Part shown: one piece after another, positions 5,524-13,238 of the stretch
How the letters are laid out: every line of letters begins with the position of its first letter
Numbering within the stretch: position 1 is the first letter of the stretch
Assembly (NCBI GenBank): GCA_031258375.1
Contig: JAIRMX010000197.1
Coordinates: forward strand, 1-13,238
From: Elusimicrobiota bacterium
Lineage (GTDB): Bacteria; Elusimicrobiota; Elusimicrobia; Elusimicrobiales; Elusimicrobiaceae
Length of the DNA stretch: 13,238 bases
Reading direction: 5' to 3'
Translations under genes and position numbers: made by a program
Notes under the pieces: model-generated
Told to the model about the DNA's origin: nothing
Databases searched by the model: none
The model's input: only the letters and a program-made list of their open reading frames with translations

Positions 5524-8105
5524 AAAAGGCAAATTTAAATAACGGCGGTTTGCCGGCTGTTGCCGACAAGGCTTACAAATTTTTCTTATCTGTTTGTATT
5601 TTTGTAAGCCCGCTTTTGTTTTTTACCGATTTTACGCGCAATCCTTACGAGGCGCAATCTCTTGTTTTGACGCTGGCATGCGCGGGCATGCTTGTCTCGT
5701 GGGCTGTCGGCGTTTTTGTCAGAAAGGAAATCGTTTTTAAATATTCCGCCGCGGATATTTTATTTTTGTGTTTCATATGTTTTGCGCTGCTTTCTTTGGG
5801 AGCAAACGCGCTGTTCTCGCATTCGCGCGTCGCTTTGATAAGCGAATTTTTAAGGCGCGGACAAACGCTTTTTACAAATGCTTTTGCCGCTTGGCTTGCC
5901 GCCAAATATTTAAGCGTTTACGACGGCAAAAAGCAGGACGATTTTATCGGCTTGCCGCTGCTCGTGTGGGCGTGCGCGTGGTTGTTTTTTCCCGTTTTGA
6001 AAATGCGGGGAATGTTTGACGTTTACGCCTTGATATTGTGGGGATGCGGCGTTTTCATCTGCCTAAAGCGAATGCGCGAAAATAACGTCGCGGAAATTTT
6101 TGACATTTTCATTGCAATCTCCGCGCTTGGCGCGCTTTACGGCATAATGCAAAACGTCGGATTTGATATTTTTTGGAATATAAATATTTCCGGACAGTTT
6201 GGGGATAGGGCAATTTCCACTTTTGGCAATCCTAATTTTCTGTCTTCTTATATCGCTTTGTTTACGCCGCTTGTTTTTGTTTATTTCGTCAATTCGCAAA
6301 ACAAAACGGGCGCTTCGTATTACTTTGCAATTATGATTTTGCAGGCGGTTTATCTGGCGATAAGCCAGACGCGTTCTTCTTGGATAGGCGTTTTCGCCGG
6401 TTTTGCCGTTTTGTTTGCTTTTGGCGATTTGAGGCGTCTTTTTTGGCGTCGGAAAAAACGATTTTTTTCTATTTTGCTCTGCGCCGCCGCGTTTTTCTTT
6501 TTATGGCCGGCTTCAAGAAGCGGCGAAAAATACTCTTCCGCCGCGCTTTCGCGCGCCGGAGAAAGCGGGTTTATATCGTCCTTGAGCGATTTGACTTTGG
6601 ACGCGCGGCCTGAAAAAATAAACAGGTCTTACCATCAAAGGCTTATGATGTGGACGTGCGCGCTGGAAATTGCAAAGGAAAAACCGATTTTAGGCGGAGG
6701 CTGGGGCAGTTATCAGTTAAATTACGCGCCGTGTCAGGGAAGCATTCTGTCAAGCCGCCCGCAGCTTAGCCAGCTGCGCACTCAGGCCAACTCCGCGCAT
6801 AACGAGTTTATGGAGGTTCTCGCGCAAAGCGGTTTTGGCGGATTATTTTTATACTTGTCTTTTTATTTGCTTTTGATTTATCTGTTTTTGAAAAATTATG
6901 GAAATCTTAATCAACCTTCCCGTTTATTTTACGGCGCCGCGCTTGCCGGCGCGGCCGCGTTTCTTGCGGACAATATGTTCAACATAACCACGCAGACCGG
7001 AATTACGTCTTTTGCTTTCTGGTTTGTTCTGGCTTCTTTAAACGCTTTGTTCTGTAAAACAAAAATCAAAAAAGCCGGCGTTTTACGCGCCGCGTTTTTG
7101 GCCGCGCTTTGCGTTGCTTTTTCATTTGCGCTGTGCTTTTGGCAATGCGCGAGGTTTAAATCTCAATATTACGAATTTAAGGCTCATAAATCGCTTGCCG
7201 CGGGCAACGGCGAAAACGCGGCGTCTTTTGCAAAACAATCTTTAAATTCAATTTCAAAAAGCGCCGAAGCCTTTTACACTTTGATAAACGCCTATTTTAA
7301 ACTTAACGATATGCAAAATGCGGCCGAAGTCTCGCGCGAAGCCATAAAATATGCTCCGCATTATCATGAATTTTATTTCCGGCTTTCGTCGGCCGCGCAT
7401 AAGCTCGGCGACGATAGGGAGGCCGTTTTAAATTTGTTTAAAGTTTTAAAGCTTTATCCTTCTTATTACCCGGCCGCGCAGTCTTATGCGGGTATTCTTG
7501 CAAAAGGTGGCGCCGCTCCGTCGGCAGACGATATTTCGCTGCTCGAAGAGCTGAAAAGAATTTTTTATTTTTCAGGCGAAATCCGCCTTGCCGCCGCAAA
7601 AGTCTACGCCGCGTACGGGGATTTAAATTCCGCGCGCGATACCGCCGCGCGCGTTCTGGGCGAAGATAATATCGATCCGGACGCTTATATTCTTTTGGAA
7701 GATTTAAACCGCAAACTCGATATAAAAGACGACCCTCTGCTGCAAAAAGCCGCAGTCGCCGTAAAATTGAAAAACGATCTTAAGGCCGGCGGCGTGCCTG
7801 CCGTTTCCGCCGGAGACGAAATAAAAAAATTTGCGGCAAATTACCCCGGCGATTTAAGCGCGGCCATGCTTCTTGCCGAATTTGATTTTAGAAACGGACG
7901 CATCGAGCAAGCCGTTTCCACGCTTGAAAATATTTACGAAGAAAATAAAGGCAATGCGGCTTTGAATTTCGCTTTGGCTTCTTCTTACGCGGCTTTAAAA
8001 GATAATAAGAAAGCCGTTTTTTATCTTGGAAGAATACTTGCTTTAAACCCGTTTAACAGCGTTGCGCGTAGCAGACTTGCCGCGTTTAACTCCCAGTCAG
8101 GATAA
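5520..8105 (+). CDS. second O-antigen ligase/polymerase family (Wzy_C) protein with long C-terminal TPR region
   Basis: This 861-aa paralogue of the preceding gene is translationally coupled to it by an ATGA overlap, with AAGGA at 5512-5516. The membrane part (about 20-560) keeps the same signatures: GDRAISTFGNPNF (Arg230, NPN 237-239), Arg374 in RLMMWTCALEI, ILGGGWGSYQLNYAP, and SAHNEFMEVLAQSGFGG with His427. Residues about 570-860 form several TPR units (for example ENAASFAKQSLN, NAAEVSREAIKYAPHYHEFY, KKAVFYLGRILALNPFNS), longer than in the upstream copy. It is expected to act at the periplasmic side of the inner membrane on undecaprenyl-linked glycan. The pair probably arose by tandem duplication followed by divergence. 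Substrate is unresolved: lipid A-core ligation, glycan polymerisation or protein O-glycosylation are all possible for this fold. Confidence 0.87.
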   Translation: MKKANLNNGGLPAVADKAYKFFLSVCIFVSPLLFFTDFTRNPYEAQSLVLTLACAGMLVSWAVGVFVRKEIVFKYSAADILFLCFICFALLSLGANALFSHSRVALISEFLRRGQTLFTNAFAAWLAAKYLSVYDGKKQDDFIGLPLLVWACAWLFFPVLKMRGMFDVYALILWGCGVFICLKRMRENNVAEIFDIFIAISALGALYGIMQNVGFDIFWNINISGQFGDRAISTFGNPNFLSSYIALFTPLVFVYFVNSQNKTGASYYFAIMILQAVYLAISQTRSSWIGVFAGFAVLFAFGDLRRLFWRRKKRFFSILLCAAAFFFLWPASRSGEKYSSAALSRAGESGFISSLSDLTLDARPEKINRSYHQRLMMWTCALEIAKEKPILGGGWGSYQLNYAPCQGSILSSRPQLSQLRTQANSAHNEFMEVLAQSGFGGLFLYLSFYLLLIYLFLKNYGNLNQPSRLFYGAALAGAAAFLADNMFNITTQTGITSFAFWFVLASLNALFCKTKIKKAGVLRAAFLAALCVAFSFALCFWQCARFKSQYYEFKAHKSLAAGNGENAASFAKQSLNSISKSAEAFYTLINAYFKLNDMQNAAEVSREAIKYAPHYHEFYFRLSSAAHKLGDDREAVLNLFKVLKLYPSYYPAAQSYAGILAKGGAAPSADDISLLEELKRIFYFSGEIRLAAAKVYAAYGDLNSARDTAARVLGEDNIDPDAYILLEDLNRKLDIKDDPLLQKAAVAVKLKNDLKAGGVPAVSAGDEIKKFAANYPGDLSAAMLLAEFDFRNGRIEQAVSTLENIYEENKGNAALNFALASSYAALKDNKKAVFYLGRILALNPFNSVARSRLAAFNSQSG

Positions 8106-8114
8106 AAAATACTC

Positions 8115-8142
8115 TTTACAAAAGCCTCTAAATTGGTATAAT
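8115..8142 (+). promoter_or_regulatory. sigma-70-type promoter of the pil operon
   Basis: A -35 box TTTACA (8115-8120) and a perfect -10 box TATAAT (8137-8142) are separated by 16 bp, in the 84-bp gap before the exported protein gene. Transcription would start near 8149, giving a leader of about 40 nt that contains the ribosome site AGAGGA (8176-8181). No operator-like repeat or sigma-54 (GG-N10-GC) site is visible, so near-constitutive sigma-70 expression is inferred. Confidence 0.7.
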
Positions 8143-8189
8143 CATAATATACAGAATTTAAATGTAATTTTATCGAGAGGATATAAAAT

Positions 8190-9923
8190 ATGTCCTATAT
8201 AATTAATTTTTGCAAGGTGTCGTTATGTCTTATATTTTTGTGTTTCGCCCTGTTCATATCTGCCGCTACAACGGATGCGGCGGCAAAACTTGAAGCCGGT
8301 AAAAAATTATACGATGCGCAAAAATACGATCAGGCAATGGATAATTTTATTGATGTTTTTGTTACCGGCAATAGCCAGCAGATAGCCGAGGCCAATGAGT
8401 ACGTCAATTTGATACATTTTAAAATAGGCGGCGTAGATACTCCAAAAAAAACGGATTATGATCCTGTTGTCGAACAGCAGCGCGCAGCTTTGGAAAGTCA
8501 AGGCCGCGAACTCTTTCAAAATCCGACGCAACAAGTTTCTGATAATAGTCAGGCCGTTATCGACGGCAATGTTCAAAGTAATGCGGATATTGTCGGCGAA
8601 GTAAAAACCCCGGCTTCAACTGTAAAAGAGCAAATCGCTCCCGCTTCCGCGGAGCAGGTTCAGCCGATAAAAGAGACTATACTGCCAATGCCTATAACGC
8701 AGGAACAATTCACAAAAGAGACTATTGTGTCAGTACCCACAGAACAGCGGACGCAGACGACAAATGAAGCTGTTAAGCCGCCGCATAGCGTTGTCCTTTC
8801 CGATTCGGAGATACGTTCAACGCGCAAAGAAGCGATTGATAGCCAAGTAGCTTCTATGACTAAAAACTTAATTGACAGATTAAATAAGACGCAGGGAGTA
8901 GGCGTTTATATGCGCGGCGGAGAAATCGACGCGCTGGATATCAGGCCTGATATTATATTTAACGGCGATGCTTCTTTCAAATCTTCCGGCCGCCCGGTGC
9001 TTGAAAATATTTACGCTTTAATGCTTTTAAACGGCGCGCCTTCTTTTATTCTTACGCCTCAGGGAGCTTACAGCGACGACGCGTCTATTAAGTCTGTCCG
9101 TCAAGTTATCGCTTTGAATTCTTACTTCATAAATATGGGATTATCCTCCGCTAAAATATCTTTTAATATGGGGCTTACTTCCGAGCAGCCTCCGGCGAAG
9201 TTTAGCAATATAGAAGGTATCGGGATAATTTTTGATTACAATGTAAAACCGGATTTGAAACGTAAATTAAACGACAAGGATACCCCGCCGATTCTCAGCG
9301 TCGGCTTTTATCCCGTCAACGGCGTCATTAATCCCGAAAAGAACGAAGGAATGGTGATAGATTTTTCGGCAATAGAAACAAGCGCGCCCGTTGATAATTG
9401 GAGTCTTCAAATAATCCACATGGGGAAAGATAAAAAATATTATATAATAAGGCTAATAAGCGGACAAGGAGCAATTTATAAGCAAATTCTATGGAACGGA
9501 AGAAAACAGTATCTTGGAGAGGTTCTGCCTCTAGGCAGTTATATACTTGTGCTGAAGGCTACCGATGCGGACGGGAGAGAAAAGGTAATAAGAAGAAAAG
9601 TTACACTTGCCGGCGGCAAACGGTTAAAAACTTCGCCCGATGCCGCATCCTTAAAGGAAAAGTCTATGAATTATAAGGCGCGTCGTTTGTGGACTAAACC
9701 AAATAGAATACAAAAGGAAGCAACTGCGGCTGTTTCTCAAACAGTTACAAATGATTATACTATGAGCGGCGGCGATGCATCCGGTATAAATCCATATGCT
9801 TCTTCTCCCGACGGTTATGGCGCCGTAAATATTCCTTCGTATCAACCGCCGCAACCGCCCAGCCAACAAGATGCGGGGCAATCCTCAGATTTAAACAATA
9901 TTCCTTATGATGATTATGAGTGA
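8190..9923 (+). CDS. exported TPR / OmpA-like / Ig-like protein heading the pil operon
   Basis: This 577-aa protein has no family name I recognise. It begins with a signal peptide (hydrophobic core about 8-25, cleavage near ISAATTDA). A TPR-like helical pair follows (AGKKLYDAQKYDQAMDNF, about 35-52), then a Gln/Pro/Thr-rich linker with three 15-residue repeats (145-189). Residues about 250-350 look OmpA/MotB-like: DIIFNGDASFKSSGRPVL resembles the opening strand and helix, and SVRQVIALNSYFINMGL the second helix. Aligned without gaps, the position of the peptidoglycan-contacting Arg appears to be Gln305, with Arg304 beside it, so binding is uncertain. Residues about 365-475 resemble a FlgD-like Ig fold (QILWNGRKQYLGEVLPLGSY). 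The tail is Pro/Gln/Tyr-rich and disordered. SD AGAGGA lies 8 nt before the ATG. It is the first gene behind the promoter, 21 bp before pilM-pilN, suggesting an envelope anchor for the pilus machine. Confidence 0.7.
   Translation: MSYIINFCKVSLCLIFLCFALFISAATTDAAAKLEAGKKLYDAQKYDQAMDNFIDVFVTGNSQQIAEANEYVNLIHFKIGGVDTPKKTDYDPVVEQQRAALESQGRELFQNPTQQVSDNSQAVIDGNVQSNADIVGEVKTPASTVKEQIAPASAEQVQPIKETILPMPITQEQFTKETIVSVPTEQRTQTTNEAVKPPHSVVLSDSEIRSTRKEAIDSQVASMTKNLIDRLNKTQGVGVYMRGGEIDALDIRPDIIFNGDASFKSSGRPVLENIYALMLLNGAPSFILTPQGAYSDDASIKSVRQVIALNSYFINMGLSSAKISFNMGLTSEQPPAKFSNIEGIGIIFDYNVKPDLKRKLNDKDTPPILSVGFYPVNGVINPEKNEGMVIDFSAIETSAPVDNWSLQIIHMGKDKKYYIIRLISGQGAIYKQILWNGRKQYLGEVLPLGSYILVLKATDADGREKVIRRKVTLAGGKRLKTSPDAASLKEKSMNYKARRLWTKPNRIQKEATAAVSQTVTNDYTMSGGDASGINPYASSPDGYGAVNIPSYQPPQPPSQQDAGQSSDLNNIPYDDYE
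8622..8756 (+). repeat. three degenerate 45-bp (15-residue) tandem coding repeats
   Basis: The linker of the exported protein holds three consecutive 15-residue units: VKEQIAPASAEQVQP (145-159), IKETILPMPITQEQF (160-174) and TKETIVSVPTEQRTQ (175-189). The shared pattern is x-K-E-(T/Q)-I-x-x-x-(P/S)...(E/Q)Q. The DNA copies have diverged, so this is an old expansion. It probably forms an extended Pro/Gln-rich spacer. Confidence 0.65.
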
Positions 9924-9944
9924 TGATTATTAAAGCGAGGTTTT

Positions 9945-11540
9945 ATGGCAGTTTTTAGTAACTTAGACAGATTAATGGGCATAAAGAGACTAAACGTCCG
10001 CGAATGCATAGGCATTTACATATCTTTAAATGGCGTTTATGTCGCCCAGGTTCTTGAAAAATCCGGCGGAATAGAAGTAGACACCTTAATTAAGCTTCCA
10101 GTCGGTCAAATTGACAGCGCAATTTTAAGACCGTCGGAACTTAATGAGGGGTTTTTTACTTCGCCTGCATATTGGCTTGAACCGATTAAAAAAATTATAG
10201 ACAGCAAAAAGTGGAATACAAAAAATGTTGTAATATCGTTTTCTCATGAATTTGTCATATTTAGGCATTTTGTAATGCAAGACGTGCCGCGTAAATACTG
10301 GAAAAAAACCGTTCCGCTCCAAGCTCGTAAATATATCCATTATCCTTTTGATAACGGAGTGTATGATTATAGCGTTTATCAGTTTACTGCCGGATTAACT
10401 AAAATGAAAAAACTCGGGATTATATTTTCTATCGCTCCCGCAAGAATAGTTTCCATAATAGAATCTGGAATGAAGAAGATAGGTCTTAATGTCGTATCGG
10501 TGGAAGCCTCGCCTTTGTCAATATATCGTTTATTCAATCAAGCCGATAAAGAAGTGGCGGTAGATAAAGGTACTATATACGCGAATTTCACCGGAAGTTA
10601 CGGACAATTCCTATTTGTTATTAATAATACTCCGGTATTGTTGCGCGAAGTCGAAATCCAGCGCATAATAGGCAACAGAAGCAGGCTCGAAGTAAATAAT
10701 TGTATAGATTTTATATCGAAACAGCTGGAAAAAAATCCTTTCGAAGATATTGTGTTTGTTTCTGATGACACCGAATTTTGGACGCCGATTTTGGAGTCGG
10801 AAGTCAAATGTCCCATACGAAAATGGAAAATATCGGATATTTTCGGCTTTAGCGTCGAAGGATTTGCGGAAATGGCGGCTGTGGGTGCATGTCTTAAATT
10901 TGTAAATAATAAAGTTGCCGATATAGATTTATATCGCAAAAACCGTTCTACTGAGGAAGAAATACGCGGTATTCTGACGATATGGAAATTGGCGGTTATT
11001 GTGATTGCTCTTATATTATGCTGGTCGATTTATACAAATATTAGCGCATTCATAACAAAGAGCAAGTTTGAGTCAAAACAGGTTGCGCAAAGAGAAATGA
11101 TTGAAGATTTCGAAAATTTATCCGCTTCGGCAATTGAAGAAAAGGTAAAAACAATGTCTTCAAACGCTTCTTTGCTTGAGAATATGCTCTCTCCCGTCAG
11201 TTATACTAAAAAGCTTGAAGTCTTACCGACTTTATTGCCGGATGAAATGTGGATTACTAAACTTTCCATATCCTATCCTTATACCATGAAAACTTTTAAG
11301 GAGAAGAATTCTTTAGTTTTGGAAGGGTATTCCAGTTCTCTTGAAGACAAAGTCAAAGAACTCGAGTTTGGGAAAATTTTTACGCAAAATATGGACACCT
11401 CGCCGGTTATGGCGGATATTTGCGGCGGACAAGCGTCAATAGATTACGTTTATGACGAGAATACGGCAAAATCCGCAAGGAATAAGACGGTTGTTTTGGG
11501 TACGCGGTTTATTTTAAAATGCGAGCGTAATGCAAAATGA
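9945..11540 (+). CDS. pilM: PilM-PilN fusion, type IV pilus inner-membrane alignment protein
   Basis: This 531-aa protein joins two normally separate T4P subunits. Residues about 18-330 are the PilM actin-like domain: first strands CIGIYISLNGVYVAQVL, then NVVISFSHEFVIFRHFVMQDVP, a predicted phosphate-type loop region (IYANFTGSYGQFLFVINNTP), and GFAEMAAVGACLKF. A PilN-like entry VADIDLYRKN leads to one membrane helix (about 346-372, IWKLAVIVIALILCWSIY), a periplasmic coiled coil (about 375-420), and a PilN/GspL ferredoxin-like domain (about 423-531, LEVLPTLLPDEMWITKLSIS...NSLVLEGYSSS). The usual acidic residue of the first PilM motif (GxDIG) is not obvious here. SD GCGAGG (9935-9940) precedes the ATG. 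The stop overlaps pilO by 4 bp. The fusion matches the layout of GspL in type II secretion, but the pilO-pilP-pilQ neighbours favour a T4P. Confidence 0.85.
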   Translation: MAVFSNLDRLMGIKRLNVRECIGIYISLNGVYVAQVLEKSGGIEVDTLIKLPVGQIDSAILRPSELNEGFFTSPAYWLEPIKKIIDSKKWNTKNVVISFSHEFVIFRHFVMQDVPRKYWKKTVPLQARKYIHYPFDNGVYDYSVYQFTAGLTKMKKLGIIFSIAPARIVSIIESGMKKIGLNVVSVEASPLSIYRLFNQADKEVAVDKGTIYANFTGSYGQFLFVINNTPVLLREVEIQRIIGNRSRLEVNNCIDFISKQLEKNPFEDIVFVSDDTEFWTPILESEVKCPIRKWKISDIFGFSVEGFAEMAAVGACLKFVNNKVADIDLYRKNRSTEEEIRGILTIWKLAVIVIALILCWSIYTNISAFITKSKFESKQVAQREMIEDFENLSASAIEEKVKTMSSNASLLENMLSPVSYTKKLEVLPTLLPDEMWITKLSISYPYTMKTFKEKNSLVLEGYSSSLEDKVKELEFGKIFTQNMDTSPVMADICGGQASIDYVYDENTAKSARNKTVVLGTRFILKCERNAK

Positions 11541-12106
11541 AAAATTTTTTAAAAGACATTAAATATGGTCTTTCAAACGTGAAAGATATGTTGCTTGAAA
11601 AACGCTATAAGCCGTTTCTATTTCCTTTAATTATAGTTGTTGCCGTATTTTTCATCTGCCGGTATATAAACGGCGTTGCTCTTGAACAAGTTTACAGCAT
11701 TAAAAATAAAATAGACGCGCAAACCGCGGAGATAAACAACGAGAGAGAATATAAGGCCGCAAAGGAAATTTACGAAAAACTCGTAAAAAGGCTTCCGCCT
11801 GATGAAAAGAAGAACGAATGGTTGCTTAGCGAAACGCAGGGTTTATTCTCTAAGAATGAGATTGTTCCGGTCAGAGTAGGAAAGCAGACGCTTGAAGAAA
11901 GCGACGGGATATTTACTCCTGCGTCTGTCAATTTTGATATAGAGGTCGATTATGCCACACTCGGCAAATTTATTGCGTCGGTGGAATCTTCCGATAAATT
12001 TATTAGAATATCGGAGCTTGCCGCAAGCCGCTCGGAAGGGAACCTCGGCAGAATTAAAGTTTCTTTTCGCATAAATACGGTTTTTATTAAAGGTAATAAT
12101 AAATAA
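11537..12106 (+). CDS. pilO: PilO-like type IV pilus inner-membrane protein
   Basis: This 189-aa protein has a short cytoplasmic N-terminus, one membrane helix (about 27-44, PFLFPLIIVVAVFFICRY), a periplasmic coiled coil (about 48-80), and a C-terminal alpha/beta domain (FTPASVNFDIEVDYATLGKFIASVESSDKFIRISEL...) typical of PilO. PilO pairs with PilN in the periplasm to set the height and alignment of the pilus machine. The size and position between pilM-pilN and pilP fit the family, whose sequences are poorly conserved. The gene overlaps the previous one by ATGA and has no good Shine-Dalgarno of its own, so translational coupling is likely. Confidence 0.82.
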   Translation: MKNFLKDIKYGLSNVKDMLLEKRYKPFLFPLIIVVAVFFICRYINGVALEQVYSIKNKIDAQTAEINNEREYKAAKEIYEKLVKRLPPDEKKNEWLLSETQGLFSKNEIVPVRVGKQTLEESDGIFTPASVNFDIEVDYATLGKFIASVESSDKFIRISELAASRSEGNLGRIKVSFRINTVFIKGNNK

Positions 12107-12109
12107 TAT

Positions 12110-12691
12110 ATGAAAATATTTGTTATAATTTTAATTGCGTTTTTTATTTGCTCGCCGTTAGTCTGGTCGCAGAAAGCGGCTGCGGCGTCAGAAAAGAGCA
12201 ATATTTCTGAGCCGGGCCAATCGGTAAAAAATGTTATTGGTGCGGATAATCAAAATAAAGATTCGCAGCTTTCGGCATCCGCGACCGAGCAGGTTAAGAC
12301 CGTAACTTTTGAACCGGCGTCGGCACGGGATCCTTTTTTATCTAAGGATGAGATTGCCTCCATAGAAAGGATGAGGCAGGACGAAATTAAAAGAATTGAA
12401 CAGGAACGGAAAAGACTTTTGGACGCCGAAAGAGCGCGTCTTGCCGAATTGGAGGAGAAGAGGCGCCGCGATGAAGAGCTACGTAAAAATCCCGCTAAAG
12501 AAATTATAGGTAGAATTTCTATTGACGGCATTGTCGGTTCGGAAGCGATAATAAACGGAAAGTTCAGAAAAATCGGCGATACGGTTTTAGGAGCAAAAGT
12601 TACTCGAGTAAGCGATACTTCCGTAACTTTTGTTTATAAAGGTCAGACGTTTGTAAAAAAAATAAAGATTAGTGGAATAGGAGTACTTTAA
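12110..12691 (+). CDS. pilP: PilP-like periplasmic protein with a charged helical insert
   Basis: This 193-aa protein has an N-terminal signal sequence (IFVIILIAFFICSPLVWSQ) and no lipobox Cys at the cleavage region, so it is probably not a lipoprotein, unlike many PilP proteins. A disordered stretch precedes the PilP hallmark RDPF (73-76). A strongly charged, Arg/Glu-rich helix of about 45 residues follows (about 82-128, for example RIEQERKRLLDAERARLAEL). A compact beta domain closes the protein (about 132-193, IDGIVGSEAIINGK...GAKVTRVSDTSVTFVYKGQ), the fold that contacts the N0 domain of PilQ. It starts 3 bp after pilO; the only SD-like site, AAAGGT (12089-12094), is unusually far from the ATG, so coupling is likely. 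Confidence 0.85.
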   Translation: MKIFVIILIAFFICSPLVWSQKAAAASEKSNISEPGQSVKNVIGADNQNKDSQLSASATEQVKTVTFEPASARDPFLSKDEIASIERMRQDEIKRIEQERKRLLDAERARLAELEEKRRRDEELRKNPAKEIIGRISIDGIVGSEAIINGKFRKIGDTVLGAKVTRVSDTSVTFVYKGQTFVKKIKISGIGVL

Positions 12692-12702
12692 AGGAGGAGT
12701 AA

Positions 12703-13238
12703 ATGAACAAGAAATCAATTATGTTATTTAGTTTGGCGTTTGGCATTATGGTCCCTTTGGGTGTGAACGCGCAGATTAAAACGGATGCAAAAGCTTCTGT
12801 CGTGCAGGATTTATCTTACGATAATACCGGTTTTTCCCAAGCCGGCGGGGAGGCTTCGATATATAAAGAAGTTGAATCTAATTCGCCCTTGGACAGAAAA
12901 GTAACCATAAGGGTTAACAATATGCCGATAGGTACGGTTTTAAGCAGCATTTCCACCCAAGCTAAGATAAACTTCGTTATGAGCGAAGAATTTACTGGCA
13001 AAAAGGTTACGGCTTCACTTGGAAACGTGACGGTAAGAGAGGCGCTTGATACTTTGCTTCGCTTGCACGGCCTTGCGTATCAGCGCATAGGCAAGAGCGA
13101 CAGCTACCTAGTTACAAAACGTTCCGAAGATGCGCCCGATGCCGTTACAAAAGTTTATACTTTAAACTATGTCTCTTTGCAGGGGCAAAGTTCTGCGGCG
13201 CAGGATTTGCAGTCTCTTCTGCCTAAGGATACGTCTTC
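12703..13238 (+). CDS. pilQ: PilQ secretin, 3'-truncated by window edge
   Basis: The first 178 residues are visible and the frame is open to the end of the window. A very strong ribosome site AAGGAGGAG (12691-12699) overlaps the pilP stop, just before ATG 12703. The signal peptide is MNKKSIMLFSLAFGIMVPLG with cleavage near VNA. Residues about 66-142 form a secretin/TonB short N-terminal (STN, N0-like) domain: VTIRVNNMPIGTVLSSISTQ, then VTASLGNVTVREALDTLLRL, then GLAYQRIGKSDSYLVTKR. The next strand KVYTLNYVSLQG begins the first secretin N domain. No AMIN domain appears between the signal peptide and the STN domain, unlike long proteobacterial PilQ. The protein forms the outer-membrane pore for the pilus. 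The strong SD suggests high output of this multi-copy subunit. Confidence 0.9.
   Translation, partial: MNKKSIMLFSLAFGIMVPLGVNAQIKTDAKASVVQDLSYDNTGFSQAGGEASIYKEVESNSPLDRKVTIRVNNMPIGTVLSSISTQAKINFVMSEEFTGKKVTASLGNVTVREALDTLLRLHGLAYQRIGKSDSYLVTKRSEDAPDAVTKVYTLNYVSLQGQSSAAQDLQSLLPKDTS

Noticed and set aside
9945..11540. Frameshift or assembly error as the cause of the PilM-PilN fusion
   Set aside because: The frame is continuous, the junction reads VADIDLYRKN into a normal PilN-type membrane helix, and there is no leftover ribosome site with an ATG at the PilN start.

Overview
The window reads as a chromosomal segment from a Gram-negative, probably didermic bacterium with moderately AT-rich DNA. 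It carries the inner-membrane, periplasmic and secretin genes of a type IV pilus (T4P) machine. The mix of A/T-rich codons with many GCG/GCC/CGC codons and the gene content would suit an Elusimicrobiota (Endomicrobium-like) genome. That taxonomic guess is an inference from general look only; no marker gene here proves it. All genes lie on the + strand.

Layout. (1) 2-997: the 3' part of a PAS-GAF-PAS sensor protein whose start lies before the window and which has no output domain at its C-terminus. (2) 1061-2416: an exported protein with a Cys-free, beta-rich N-terminal half and 14 cysteines in its C-terminal half, ending in a thrombospondin-1-like CGxG...R.R..C segment. It is followed 20 bp later by a SlyD-type FKBP prolyl isomerase (2437-2853). 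(3) 2854-3219: a 366-bp intergenic stretch that is not empty. It holds a candidate extended -10 promoter, two tandem two-stem hairpins with the same architecture and compensating base changes, a third long stem, and two back-to-back GC-rich hairpins. (4) 3220-3292: tRNA-Thr(CGT). (5) 3301-8105: two overlapping paralogous genes (ATGA overlap) for polytopic O-antigen ligase/polymerase (Wzy_C) proteins with C-terminal TPR regions. (6) 8106 to the window end: a near-consensus sigma-70 promoter followed by a T4P operon. Its genes are an exported TPR/OmpA-like/Ig-like protein, a PilM-PilN fusion, PilO, PilP and the 5' part of the PilQ secretin.

How the genes may work together. PilM-PilN, PilO, PilP and PilQ form the alignment complex, which links the cytoplasmic ring through the inner membrane and periplasm to the outer-membrane secretin pore. 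The first gene of the operon probably adds an envelope or peptidoglycan-facing accessory part. The two Wzy_C proteins just upstream may transfer glycan to lipid A-core or to a protein such as the pilin; this is a context-based hypothesis. The least explained parts are the structured 2854-3219 region, the PilM-PilN fusion, and the exported protein that heads the pil operon.
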